DNA of 64,000 nucleotides from Roseibacillus sp. Its GTDB lineage: Bacteria; Verrucomicrobiota; Verrucomicrobiia; Verrucomicrobiales; Akkermansiaceae. The stretch spans positions 1 through 64,000 of the forward strand of contig JAKVCR010000016.1 of NCBI GenBank assembly GCA_022448985.1, in the 5' to 3' direction. Shown here piece after piece: positions 19,175-27,685 of the stretch. How positions within the stretch are numbered: the stretch's first letter is position 1; each line of letters opens with the position of its first letter. A program made the position numbers and the translations under genes. Below the pieces are notes generated by a model that was not told where the DNA came from, searched no databases, and saw only the letters and a program-made list of their open reading frames with translations.

Positions 19175-20737
19175 CTACCAGTCAGTGGGACGATAGTCCT
19201 TGAGAAACTGCCCCCAGAGATGTGTTCCACTCAGCATCCCGGAAATGATCGGATCCAGAATGCGGGCTGCTCCATCCACAATATCAAGAGGAGGGTGAAA
19301 GCGGTGTTCAGAAGTCTTGCGTTCCGCAATTTGAACCGGGTCTTCGTCCGTGACCCAACCCGTGTCGACGCTGTTCATGTGGATCCCGTCCGCGTGGTAT
19401 TCGGCCGCCGAGGTGCGTGTCATCATGTTGAGGGCGGCCTTGGCCATATTGGTGTGGGGATGCCGGGTCGTTTTGAACCTCCGGTAGAACTGTCCCTCCA
19501 CGGCAGAGACATTGACGATATGCTTGTCTCGCTCCGCACCGCCGAGCATGAGTGGCTTGAGCCGGGCGTTAAGCACAAAAGGCGCCACTGCATTCACGAG
19601 CTGCGTCTCTAGCAATTCCACGGACGAAATTTCCGGAAGCATCAGGCGCCAGGAATTCCGTTCCCTCAGGTCAACCTGCTGCAGGTCCTGGTCAAGCCGG
19701 CCTTCCGGAAAGAGATCGGCCTGCGCCGCGAGTTCGTTCTCAGACAGTTCCTCAGGCAGCAGGGCAGCCTGGGAAAGCTCGGCGGCATGGGTGAGTCCGG
19801 CCACCGTGGAGTCCACCCCTTCCACCAGCCCAGGCTGGCCTTCAGGCAACAGGTTGTAGCCCCGCAGTCCCTCGTAGGGGCCCAGGAGTTTCCGCACATG
19901 CCCGGGCAACTGGCTATGCGCGGTCGCTTCCAGATTCATCATGTGGCGGTAAAACTCCGGGGGCCGCCGAACCGTCTGGCAGGCATTATTGATAACAAAA
20001 TCAAGCCGGTCCCGGCTCTCGCGAACATGTGTGCAGAAAGACTCCACGCTGGGAGTATGCCGGAGATCGAGACCGTAGATCTCAAGCCGGTCCTCCCAAT
20101 TCTCGAAATCCTCTTCCGAGGCATAACGCTGGGCCGCGTCACGTGGAAAGCGGGTAGTCAGGATAACGGAGGCCCCTGCCCGCAGGAGTTTAATTCCAGC
20201 CTGGTACCCAATCTTGACCCGTCCCCCCGTGAGCAGTGCCACCCGTCCACTGAGATCCGCGCTTTCACTGCGCTTGCGATAGTTGAATTCCGCACATTCG
20301 GGACAGAGTTGATCGTAAAAATGATGGATCCGGGTGAAATCCGACTTGCAGATGTAACAATTCTGCGGATCCAGCACTTCGCGGAAGTCAGGATCATCGG
20401 TGATTTCCTCCTGATCAAACTCCACAGGGGGAAAGACATTCGGCGTAGTGAACACCGGCTTGTTTCGCATCGTCCGAATCCCACACTGCTCGAGCACCTG
20501 CTGGTCCGAGGCAATCTTTGCCGCCTTCATCTTGCGACGCTTGGCCCGTGTATAGCGACGACGCTCGGAAAAATCAGGCGAGAAGACCCGGCCCGCAGCC
20601 GCTATGAGGCGGGTGCGTTCCTCCACCGTAAGATGTTCCAAAAGGGCGCGGTCGGCTGCCAGCTCCTCCAGCTCCTGGGCCAGAGCGAGCAGCCGCCGGG
20701 AGGGGTCCGGTAAATCTGCGCTCTTGTCCGGGGGCAT
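19175..20737 (-). CDS. SDR oxidoreductase with N-terminal zinc-ribbon-like extension
   Basis: 520 aa from ATG 20737; longer in-frame starts up to 21214 run antisense through a plausible small gene and look non-coding. Residues about 1-120 are helical and basic. A four-Cys cluster follows (CYICKSD ... CPECAEF, near 135-160), the pattern of a zinc ribbon. Next is a short-chain dehydrogenase domain with a variant nucleotide loop (VALLTGGRVKIGYQAG, so TGGxxxIG), DFVINNACQT, VNVSAVEG and HTNMAKAALNMM, where the usual catalytic Tyr position reads HTNMAK. A ~100-residue insertion (HVRKLLGPYEG ... RNSWRLMLPE) separates the halves. Substrate unknown; cytoplasmic. Its stop is 15 bp from the convergent sulfatase stop. 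Confidence 0.85.
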   Translation of the reverse strand: MPPDKSADLPDPSRRLLALAQELEELAADRALLEHLTVEERTRLIAAAGRVFSPDFSERRRYTRAKRRKMKAAKIASDQQVLEQCGIRTMRNKPVFTTPNVFPPVEFDQEEITDDPDFREVLDPQNCYICKSDFTRIHHFYDQLCPECAEFNYRKRSESADLSGRVALLTGGRVKIGYQAGIKLLRAGASVILTTRFPRDAAQRYASEEDFENWEDRLEIYGLDLRHTPSVESFCTHVRESRDRLDFVINNACQTVRRPPEFYRHMMNLEATAHSQLPGHVRKLLGPYEGLRGYNLLPEGQPGLVEGVDSTVAGLTHAAELSQAALLPEELSENELAAQADLFPEGRLDQDLQQVDLRERNSWRLMLPEISSVELLETQLVNAVAPFVLNARLKPLMLGGAERDKHIVNVSAVEGQFYRRFKTTRHPHTNMAKAALNMMTRTSAAEYHADGIHMNSVDTGWVTDEDPVQIAERKTSEHRFHPPLDIVDGAARILDPIISGMLSGTHLWGQFLKDYRPTDW

Positions 20738-20770
20738 GCCGCAGCCTATGACGCCTTCCTTCTTACTGCA

Positions 20771-21043
20771 ATGCCGGCCCGGAAGAACAGAAAGCGCGAT
20801 GAAGACCTCTCCGGAGCAGCCCTCCTCAAGGAAGTCTGCCGGCGCATCCGGGTAGCCCGGAGCTTCTGGAAGGCTCATCGGAACAAACCCTGTCGCCGGG
20901 AACGGGAGCGGGCTCTCGCTCTCTACCAGCGTCTGACCCCGGCAGAGCGTGAGAAGGTTCCCCAGGTCCTGCGGGTGTGGCTCCGCTACCGGAGTGAAAA
21001 GTACTTTGGAGGACACCGCACCCCCCCCGGCTCCAGAACCTAA
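20771..21043 (+). CDS. Small basic protein, hypothetical
   Basis: 90 aa, extremely Arg/Lys-rich, with an ordered core (KEVCRRIRVARSFWKAH, LYQRLTPAEREKVPQVLRVW) that reads like a folded helical domain rather than a chance frame. It sits 33 bp from the divergent SDR start and overlaps the convergent ceramidase-like stop by 4 bp. I have a vague impression of similar short proteins in other Verrucomicrobia but do not recognise the family. A nucleic-acid-binding role would fit the charge, but that is only inference. Confidence 0.6.
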   Translation: MPARKNRKRDEDLSGAALLKEVCRRIRVARSFWKAHRNKPCRRERERALALYQRLTPAEREKVPQVLRVWLRYRSEKYFGGHRTPPGSRT

Positions 21044-22449
21044 GGGGCGGTTGAATCTTCCCCGGTCAGCGGCTTCGCCTCGCCTTCTAACGGAGCGGGA
21101 GCATCCAGCAGGCGGCGAATGGCTCCCTTGAGAACACTCTCGACCTCCGGGCTCACCATTGACGAGGCCTCCGCCGCCTCGTACCCGCCCTCGGAGTAGG
21201 CAACCTCGGTACAAATATAACCCGGCGCGTAATCACCATACGCTGCCATGGCAACCATGAGATCCGGACGAACCTCCTGGGCGTAGAGCTGGTATTCCAC
21301 GAACAACTCGCCGGGCATGTGCAGGATGCGGGCTTGGCGCAGGGCGAGGCAGGAAAGCTCCAGGGGTTCCTTGCGCTGGCATCGCCGCAGCCAGGTCAGG
21401 ACCTTCGCCGCAAGGTAGCGCTTCTCCAGCGGCTCGGTTTCTACCTCTACAATGGCGGCGAGGGTTTCTTCCTTCAGGTGAGCCCCCGGCGGCAGGAGAA
21501 CCGGTTCCACTACCCAGTGCACGTCGCCACTGCCAAGGGGTTCCTTTGATGTGGCCTCCCACGCCGCCTTCATGCCCGCTGTAACCCGGTCGGCAAGAAT
21601 CTGCCGGTTCTCTTTTGCCCCGTCATTCCACTTGCCTGCCCCGATATTGCCCCCCGCTCCCGTAAAATGGATGTGGGGGACCCCGGTCTCCTTCTCCCGC
21701 TGGTTCCGGGCCATCCCTGGAAAATCCGGATTAACCAGACCGGTCCGGTAATAGCTCTGCGGGTGAGTGGCATAATAGCTCAGCGCGGCCAAAGCCTGTT
21801 CTCCATTCCAGAAGGTGACCAGGCACAGCCGGGAATCGATTGTCCCCGCGGGAAAAGCACGGATGGCAGGATCGCTCGTCGCCGTGAAACGGACGTGCTG
21901 AACCTTCCCGTCCGGTCCCAGGATGCGCCGATTTGAAGCCACCATCTGGACCTCACCTGCTCCTATCCCCAGATGGCTGACAGGCTCCGCCGTCTCGACC
22001 GCCTTTGTTACCGCTACCGCGACACTGGCGATAACCTTGCGGGCATGCGCCACGTTGAAATTCTTCCCTCCCATTCCATGCTTTGCCAACAGGACCTCGG
22101 CCGAGAAATCACACCGTGGGGCATCATGCTGATGAAGGGCGTGCATGGTGACCCGCTCCATCCTTGTGGAGGCCCCCTTCGCCAACGCCTTGCGAAATTC
22201 CAAATGGCCGTCGTTGCTGAGCCCGATCCAATCAATCGCGGCCAGAACGATGGGATCGCCCGCACCCAGAAGAACAATCCCCCGGCAACTAAGGGGCGAG
22301 TCCACTCCTACAACGGCATCGTAAGCCAACGGGCTCCCCAGGGGCGGGGTGGCATCAACCTTGAAGGTTCCGATCCGAACAGGGGCGGCCGACACCGTAA
22401 CACAAAGGATCAGGAAGTTGGCAACAGCCGCTATCTTCATGGCCATCAC
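21040..22449 (-). CDS. Neutral ceramidase-like secreted protein
   Basis: 469 aa with a signal peptide (MMAMKIAAVANFLILCVTVSAAP; Mets at 22449, 22446 and 22440 are all possible starts). The features recall the neutral/alkaline ceramidase N-terminal domain found in many PVC proteins: VDATPPLGSPL near the N-terminus, HALHQHDAPRCD (metal-type His cluster), SYYATHPQSYY, FTGAGGNIGAGKWNDG and AAYGDYAPGYICTE. In true ceramidases equivalent His residues bind zinc and the enzyme cleaves an amide. Here the second, immunoglobulin-like domain is missing, as is usual in the bacterial relatives. The substrate may not be ceramide. Periplasmic or exported. Confidence 0.78.
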   Translation of the reverse strand: MMAMKIAAVANFLILCVTVSAAPVRIGTFKVDATPPLGSPLAYDAVVGVDSPLSCRGIVLLGAGDPIVLAAIDWIGLSNDGHLEFRKALAKGASTRMERVTMHALHQHDAPRCDFSAEVLLAKHGMGGKNFNVAHARKVIASVAVAVTKAVETAEPVSHLGIGAGEVQMVASNRRILGPDGKVQHVRFTATSDPAIRAFPAGTIDSRLCLVTFWNGEQALAALSYYATHPQSYYRTGLVNPDFPGMARNQREKETGVPHIHFTGAGGNIGAGKWNDGAKENRQILADRVTAGMKAAWEATSKEPLGSGDVHWVVEPVLLPPGAHLKEETLAAIVEVETEPLEKRYLAAKVLTWLRRCQRKEPLELSCLALRQARILHMPGELFVEYQLYAQEVRPDLMVAMAAYGDYAPGYICTEVAYSEGGYEAAEASSMVSPEVESVLKGAIRRLLDAPAPLEGEAKPLTGEDSTAP

Positions 22450-22857
22450 TTACACGATCCGGGCTGACAATCAAAGTCACGACCCCGGGTCAGCCCTGCA
22501 GCCTCTCTGCGGATCCTGCCGAGCAGTCAAACGTCTGGCACAAACACCCCCGGGTTGGTCCGCAAATTGACGTCACGGATGGAGAAATCTCTAGGTAATC
22601 AGGCCCCGCAACACTCCTCTTCCGACCCCCTCTTTGAGCGCTCATCTCCACCTCCCGCCTCTTGATTCACCGCGAGGGAGCTGCCGCCGGAAAGCCAAGA
22701 ACTATCCCCTGACCCTTCCATGACAATACTCCTGATCAAAGCGGGGAATGATACAGGCGTATAAGAGCAGGGTTGACGCTGGGCTGCCTGAGTCTGAGGA
22801 TCCGCCCCCGATCCATCAAAAGGCACCGGCTTCCGATAGCGGCACTACCCCAAAACC
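22450..22857. other. 408-bp intergenic region upstream of metY
   Basis: Divergent promoter space between the ceramidase-like gene (minus) and metY (plus). I see an 8-bp inverted repeat GGGCTGAC/GTCAGCCC (22461-22468 and 22489-22496) close to the minus-strand start. I looked for a SAM-type riboswitch ahead of metY and did not find the conserved core. No convincing ORF, tRNA or terminator was seen. Confidence 0.5.
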
Positions 22858-24147
22858 ATGAATATCGAAACACTCTGTCTCCACGGCGGGCAGGAACCTG
22901 ACCCCTCCACCAATGCACGCGCGGTACCCCTCCACCGCACGACATCGTATGTCTTTGATAGCACCGAGCATGCTGCCAATCTTTTCGCGCTTAAGGAGCT
23001 CGGGAACATCTACAGCAGGATCATGAACCCGACCCAGGCGGTCCTGGAATCACGGGTCGCCCTTCTTGAGGGGGCACATGAGCTCGCCGCCCTCGCACTC
23101 GGTTCGGGAACCAGCGGGGTATTCTACTCCATTATCAACCTTGCACAGGCCGGCGATAACATCGTCTCGGCCCGCAACCTCTACGGAGGCTCCTATACCC
23201 AGTTCAATGACATCCTGCCCACCCTTGGTATCGAGGTGCGCTTCGTCGACTCTCAGGACCCGGAGGAGTTTGCCCGGGCCGCAGACGAAAACACCCGGGC
23301 CTTTTTCACCGAAACCGTTTCTAATCCCGCTCTTGAGGTTGCAGACCTTGAGGCCATCGCGGGACACGCCAATGCATGCGGAGTCCCCCTGATCGTGGAC
23401 TCCACCTTCTCCACTCCCTACCTGACCCGCCCCATTGATCATGGGGCAGACATCGTGGTCCACTCCCTCACCAAGTGGTTTGGTGGTCACGGAACGGGAA
23501 TCGGCGGAGTGGTGGTGGATTCCGGGCGTTTCAACTGGGGTGCAGGAAAGCACCCTCTCTATGACACTCCGGATTCCTCCTACCACGGTCTTCGCTGGGG
23601 TCATGACCTCCCGCCCGAACTCGCCCCCCTCGCTTTCATCCTGCGGATGCGGACGGTCCCCCTGCGGAACCTCGGGGCCTGCATCTCGCCGGACAATGCC
23701 TGGATTTTCCTTCAGGGCATTGAAACTCTTCCCCTGCGGATGGAACGCCACTGCGAAAATGCCCTCGCCGTTGCTGAGCACCTGCAGCAGCACGAGGCGG
23801 TCGAGTGGGTCCGCTATCCCGGACTGTCCGACAACCCGGAATACGAGAAGAACCAGAAGTATATCCGGGGCAAGGGAGGAGCAATGGTTGTCTTTGGCAT
23901 CAAGGGTGGTGCTGAAGCAGGCCGGACATTCATTGAGTCCCTCCAACTGCACTCGCACCTTGCCAATGTCGGGGATGCCAAGTCCCTCGCAATACATCCC
24001 GCGACAACTACCCACTCCCAGCTCAATGAGGAGCAGCAGGCCGCAGGAGGAATCACTCCCGAGCTGGTTCGCCTCGCGGTTGGCATAGAGAATATCGAGG
24101 ACATCGTGACCGACCTGGACCAGGCCCTTGCCAAGGCAACCGACTGA
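22858..24147 (+). CDS. metY: O-acetylhomoserine sulfhydrylase (PLP-dependent)
   Basis: 429 aa, full length for the Cys/Met-metabolism PLP family, MetY branch. The PLP-binding Lys is K206 in VVHSLTKWFGGHGTG. Other marks are YSRIMNPT, GTSGVFYSIINLAQAGDN, the ETVSNPALEVAD stretch, and the C-terminal SLAIHPATTTHSQL and VRLAVGIENIEDI. It converts O-acetylhomoserine plus sulfide to homocysteine and acetate in methionine synthesis, in the cytoplasm. Related enzymes (MetZ, cystathionine gamma-lyase) are possible, but the length and the long insertion around 220-250 (KHPLYDTPDSSYHGL) favour MetY. It is followed after 40 bp by an SDR gene in the same direction. Confidence 0.92.
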   Translation: MNIETLCLHGGQEPDPSTNARAVPLHRTTSYVFDSTEHAANLFALKELGNIYSRIMNPTQAVLESRVALLEGAHELAALALGSGTSGVFYSIINLAQAGDNIVSARNLYGGSYTQFNDILPTLGIEVRFVDSQDPEEFARAADENTRAFFTETVSNPALEVADLEAIAGHANACGVPLIVDSTFSTPYLTRPIDHGADIVVHSLTKWFGGHGTGIGGVVVDSGRFNWGAGKHPLYDTPDSSYHGLRWGHDLPPELAPLAFILRMRTVPLRNLGACISPDNAWIFLQGIETLPLRMERHCENALAVAEHLQQHEAVEWVRYPGLSDNPEYEKNQKYIRGKGGAMVVFGIKGGAEAGRTFIESLQLHSHLANVGDAKSLAIHPATTTHSQLNEEQQAAGGITPELVRLAVGIENIEDIVTDLDQALAKATD

Positions 24148-24187
24148 TCCCCGCAAGGACTGACCCGGCCCTGACCTGGTTGCAACA

Positions 24188-24964
24188 ATGCCCTATCCCG
24201 GAATCAAGCTCTTCGACCTGGACGGTCGCACCGCCCTGGTGACTGGAGGATCCAAGGGCCTTGGCAAGGTCATTGCTGCAGGCCTGGCCTCAGCGGGGGC
24301 TTCCATCGCAGTGGCCAGCCGGCATGGAAGCGAGGCCAGGGAGGCCGCAGAGGAAATCGCAGCCGATCATGGAGGGAAGGCGCTGGGGATTGAGGCCGAT
24401 GTCACGAATCCGGGACAGGTGGAGTCCATGATCGCCTCCGCCAGGGAATCCTTGGGTAGCGTTGACATTCTCGTCAACAGCGCAGGCATCAACACGAGAG
24501 GGGCAATTGAGGACATTACCATCGAGCAATTCGAGGAACTCATGCAGATCAACGTGACGGGGACCTGGCTCTGCTGTAAGAACGTCATCCCCGTGATGAA
24601 AACCAAGGGCTGGGGACGCATCATCAACCTTTCGAGCGCCATCGGGCTGGTGGGAGTGCCCGAGCGGACCCCTTATGCTTCCAGCAAGGGCGCTGTCACC
24701 CAGCTCACCCGGAGCCTGGCCCTCGAACTGGCCGGAAGTGGAATCGTTGTCAACGCGATCTGTCCCGGACCCTTCCTTACGGAAATGAACGCCCCCCTGG
24801 CAGACTCGGAGGAAGCCAGGCGCTTCATCGTCGACCGCACCGCACTCCGCAGGTGGGGCGAACTTCCCGAGATTCAGGGCGCGGCCCTCTATCTTGCCAG
24901 CGAAGCGGCAAGCTATACCACCGGAAGCATGCTCAGCGTGGACGGAGGCTGGACCGCCCAGTGA
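24188..24964 (+). CDS. SDR family oxidoreductase, gluconate 5-dehydrogenase-like
   Basis: 258 aa classical short-chain dehydrogenase. Nucleotide motif TGGSKGLG (19-26), NSAG motif near 97-100, LSSAIG with the catalytic Ser, YASSK with catalytic Tyr and Lys, and the [10 protein letters not shown] and SMLSVDGGW ends. The pattern resembles gluconate 5-dehydrogenase and 3-oxoacyl-ACP reductase-type enzymes. Given the carbohydrate-rich surroundings a sugar or sugar-acid substrate is likelier than a fatty acid, but this is inference. Probably co-transcribed with metY by position only; no metabolic link is obvious. Confidence 0.88.
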   Translation: MPYPGIKLFDLDGRTALVTGGSKGLGKVIAAGLASAGASIAVASRHGSEAREAAEEIAADHGGKALGIEADVTNPGQVESMIASARESLGSVDILVNSAGINTRGAIEDITIEQFEELMQINVTGTWLCCKNVIPVMKTKGWGRIINLSSAIGLVGVPERTPYASSKGAVTQLTRSLALELAGSGIVVNAICPGPFLTEMNAPLADSEEARRFIVDRTALRRWGELPEIQGAALYLASEAASYTTGSMLSVDGGWTAQ

Positions 24965-25063
24965 CCTGGCCCGGGACGGGACTCACTCTAACTTGCGATA
25001 ACCCAGAACGATTCCCGGCTCGACAATCCCTGCGCTGGAGGGCGTATTCGTTGCTACTCTGCC

Positions 25064-27685
25064 ATGAGATTACCCATCTCCCCAGTCCTCCTCCTTGGCA
25101 CCACTGGATTCATATTCGCTGCTCCCTTCGATTACCACAGCGTGCGGGGCCGGGAAGCAAAAGGTCCGGTCAACGGCCTTCTGGAAGGGGAACTCCTTCC
25201 CAGGCACGGCAAGTCACGCACACAGGGAACGCGCAGCTTCGGCACGGGTTGGAGCGGCGATGCGCACCTCCTCTGGGACGGTGAGATCGGGCAGGAGATG
25301 ACTACGGAGTTCCGCATCGAGGAGGCAGGCATCTACCACGTTGCGGCCCAGCTGACCCTCGCTCCGGACTACGGAATCTTCTCTCTCTCCCTCAACGACA
25401 AAGTCCTGCGCCGTGGGATTGATCTCTATGACCCGAAGGTCGGCCTCGCTCCGATGGTCGATCTCGGGAAGCTGCCTCTCCCCCGGGGTGAACACAAACT
25501 GGTCCTCAAGCTCACCGGCGCGAACCCCAAAGCATCCAAGTTCCAGAAATCGGGATACCTCCTCGGCCTCGATTTCCTGAAGGTGGTCAACCTTGCTCCT
25601 CCGAAACAACCGGTCGCCAGGACTCCGGAAGCCGAAGAAGCCCCTCTTGCAAGACCCTCTGTCACCCTGGACGAAATGAAACCGGTGCTGGCCACCTACT
25701 GCTACGGGTGCCATGGCGAAAAAGACAAGGTGAAGGGCAAGGTCAATCTAAAGGAGCTCACCTCCGAGCAGGATTTTCTCTCCAATATCAAGCTCGTTCG
25801 CAAGGCTGCTGAAGCTATCGCCTACCAGGAGATGCCTCCCGAGGACGAGAACCAGCCCAAGGCGGAGGAACGCCGCAAACTGGCCGCACTTTTTAACGGA
25901 TACCTTGAGAAACACCTCAAGGATTCAGGCCGCCTCAAGCCCATCGTGATGCGGCGCCTCAACCGTTATGAATACAATAACGCCGTAAAGGATCTCCTGC
26001 AGCTCAAGGGAGACCTCTATCCGCTGCCCGAGAAGGTGATCCGTAGCCGGGGATATTTCAATCCGGCCTCCGGTCGTTTTCCTGACACCGTGCAGGTCTC
26101 CAACCGTGCCCTCGGCAAGAACCAGATTGAACAGCATATCCTCACCGGGGTGAGTCCCTTCGCCATCGACCTGCAGGCTGAGCACGGCTTCAACAACCAG
26201 GGCGACCAGCTCAGTGTCTCGCCCATCCTGCTGGAGAGCTTTCTCAAGCTTGGGCGCTCCATCGTGAATGCCCGTGAATTCGATGGCTACTCGGCAATCA
26301 CCGACACCTTCTATCGCGCACCAGGGGAGAAGGACCGGGAGCTCTGGCCCCTCATCACCGAACAACGCCTGCGCCCCTTCCTGGAGCGCGCATTCCGCTC
26401 CGACATCAGTGACGAGCTCCTGGCGCGCTATGTGAAGTTCGTCATGCACGAAGTCGAGCGTCACGGCAACTACCCACAGGCCATGAAAAGCGTGACCGCT
26501 GCGGTCCTGGCCTCCCCGCGATTCCTCTACCTCACCGAGCGCAAGCGGGACGCAGGCGCAGAGGAGGCCCTGACCCCCTATGAGCTGGCCACCCGCCTCT
26601 CCTTCTTCCTCTGGAGCACGCTGCCCGACGAGGAGCTTCTCGCCAGCGCCCGCAGCGGCGACCTCGGGCAGCCGGAGGCCTACGCCGCCCAGGTGACCAG
26701 GATGCTCGAAAACCCGAAGAGCAAGGCCCTCGCCGAGAACTTTGCACGGCAGTGGCTCCGTCTCGATCAGCTCATCACCGCCGTTCCGGACTTTGACCGG
26801 TTCCAGATCTACTACTCCCGCATTGGCTGCGAGCAATGGAAGTTCGGCCTGCAGACCATGGCGGAGCCCCTCCTCCTCTTTGAAAGCATCATGGTGGAAG
26901 ATCGCTCCATCATGCTGCTGGTGGACTCCAACTACTCCTACCGCTCCGACGAAATGCAGTCCTGGTACAAGGACAAGGTTCCCTTCCGGAACAAGGCCAA
27001 CCGCAACCGCTTCAATACCGGGTCCCAGCGATTCAATCGTCGGAATCTCGACACCCGCCGGGAAGGAGGCGTGATCACCTCCGCGGCAGCTCTCACCATG
27101 ACCTCCGAGCCCCTGCGTACCAGCCCCATCCGGAGGGGAGCGTGGGTCGCTACCGTTATCCTGAACAAGCCTCCCCCTCCCCCGCCCGATGTGATTCCCG
27201 AGATCGAACAGGACGATGCTGTCATTGAGGCCCGGGGACAGACCCTGCGACAACGTCTCGTGGCCCACCAGGAGAACGAAAGCTGCGTCTCCTGCCACCA
27301 GAAGATCGATCCCCTCGGCTTTGCCCTGGAGAACTACGATGCCATCGGCCGCTGGCGCGACACCTACCGCTCCGGTCTCCCCATCGACGCCAGCGGGACA
27401 CTCTTCGGCAAGGGCAGGTTCCAGGACGTGATCGGGCTCAAGAATGTCCTCCTTGAAAATCCCGAGTGGTTCATGCGCGCCTTCTGTGAACACCTTCTGG
27501 CCTATGCCCTGGGGCGGGAACTCGACCTTGGTGACAAGCCCGCGGTGGACAGGATCGTTAAAAACGTGATGGCCAGAAAGGGCCAATTTTCCACGGTTGT
27601 CTCCGAGATCGCCAGGAGTTATCCTTTTCTCCACAAAACGAATCAGCTGGCGGTGTCCGCCGGCCCCTCCAAGAAGAACCCATGA
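25064..27685 (+). CDS. PVC cytochrome protein, DUF1587/1592/1588/1585 family
   Basis: 873 aa with a signal peptide (MRLPISPVLLLGTTGFIFA). Residues 20-185 are a beta-rich CBM-like region (EAGIYHVAAQLTL, GEHKLVLKLTG). A c-type heme motif CYGCH (C213-H217) follows. Then the ordered DUF set: DUF1587 (MRRLNRYEYNNAVKDLL), DUF1592 (TPYELATRLSFFLWSTLPDEELL), DUF1588 (TSPIRRGAWVATVILNKPPPPPPD, with a second heme motif CVSCH at C741-H745 and IDPLGFALENYDAIGRWR) and DUF1585 at the end. In PVC bacteria the partner is a DUF1552 protein, which follows with a 4-bp overlap. Exported; thought to be a multi-heme component of carbohydrate breakdown, activity unproven. Confidence 0.94.
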   Translation: MRLPISPVLLLGTTGFIFAAPFDYHSVRGREAKGPVNGLLEGELLPRHGKSRTQGTRSFGTGWSGDAHLLWDGEIGQEMTTEFRIEEAGIYHVAAQLTLAPDYGIFSLSLNDKVLRRGIDLYDPKVGLAPMVDLGKLPLPRGEHKLVLKLTGANPKASKFQKSGYLLGLDFLKVVNLAPPKQPVARTPEAEEAPLARPSVTLDEMKPVLATYCYGCHGEKDKVKGKVNLKELTSEQDFLSNIKLVRKAAEAIAYQEMPPEDENQPKAEERRKLAALFNGYLEKHLKDSGRLKPIVMRRLNRYEYNNAVKDLLQLKGDLYPLPEKVIRSRGYFNPASGRFPDTVQVSNRALGKNQIEQHILTGVSPFAIDLQAEHGFNNQGDQLSVSPILLESFLKLGRSIVNAREFDGYSAITDTFYRAPGEKDRELWPLITEQRLRPFLERAFRSDISDELLARYVKFVMHEVERHGNYPQAMKSVTAAVLASPRFLYLTERKRDAGAEEALTPYELATRLSFFLWSTLPDEELLASARSGDLGQPEAYAAQVTRMLENPKSKALAENFARQWLRLDQLITAVPDFDRFQIYYSRIGCEQWKFGLQTMAEPLLLFESIMVEDRSIMLLVDSNYSYRSDEMQSWYKDKVPFRNKANRNRFNTGSQRFNRRNLDTRREGGVITSAAALTMTSEPLRTSPIRRGAWVATVILNKPPPPPPDVIPEIEQDDAVIEARGQTLRQRLVAHQENESCVSCHQKIDPLGFALENYDAIGRWRDTYRSGLPIDASGTLFGKGRFQDVIGLKNVLLENPEWFMRAFCEHLLAYALGRELDLGDKPAVDRIVKNVMARKGQFSTVVSEIARSYPFLHKTNQLAVSAGPSKKNP

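Noticed and set aside
20738-21214. N-terminal extension of the SDR gene up to 21214
   Set aside because: Low-complexity Gly/Arg text without structure, antisense to a better small gene; ATG 20737 begins the ordered part.
22450-22857. SAM or SAH riboswitch ahead of metY
   Set aside because: Searched for conserved cores of the common SAM riboswitch classes; the hairpins near the start do not carry them.
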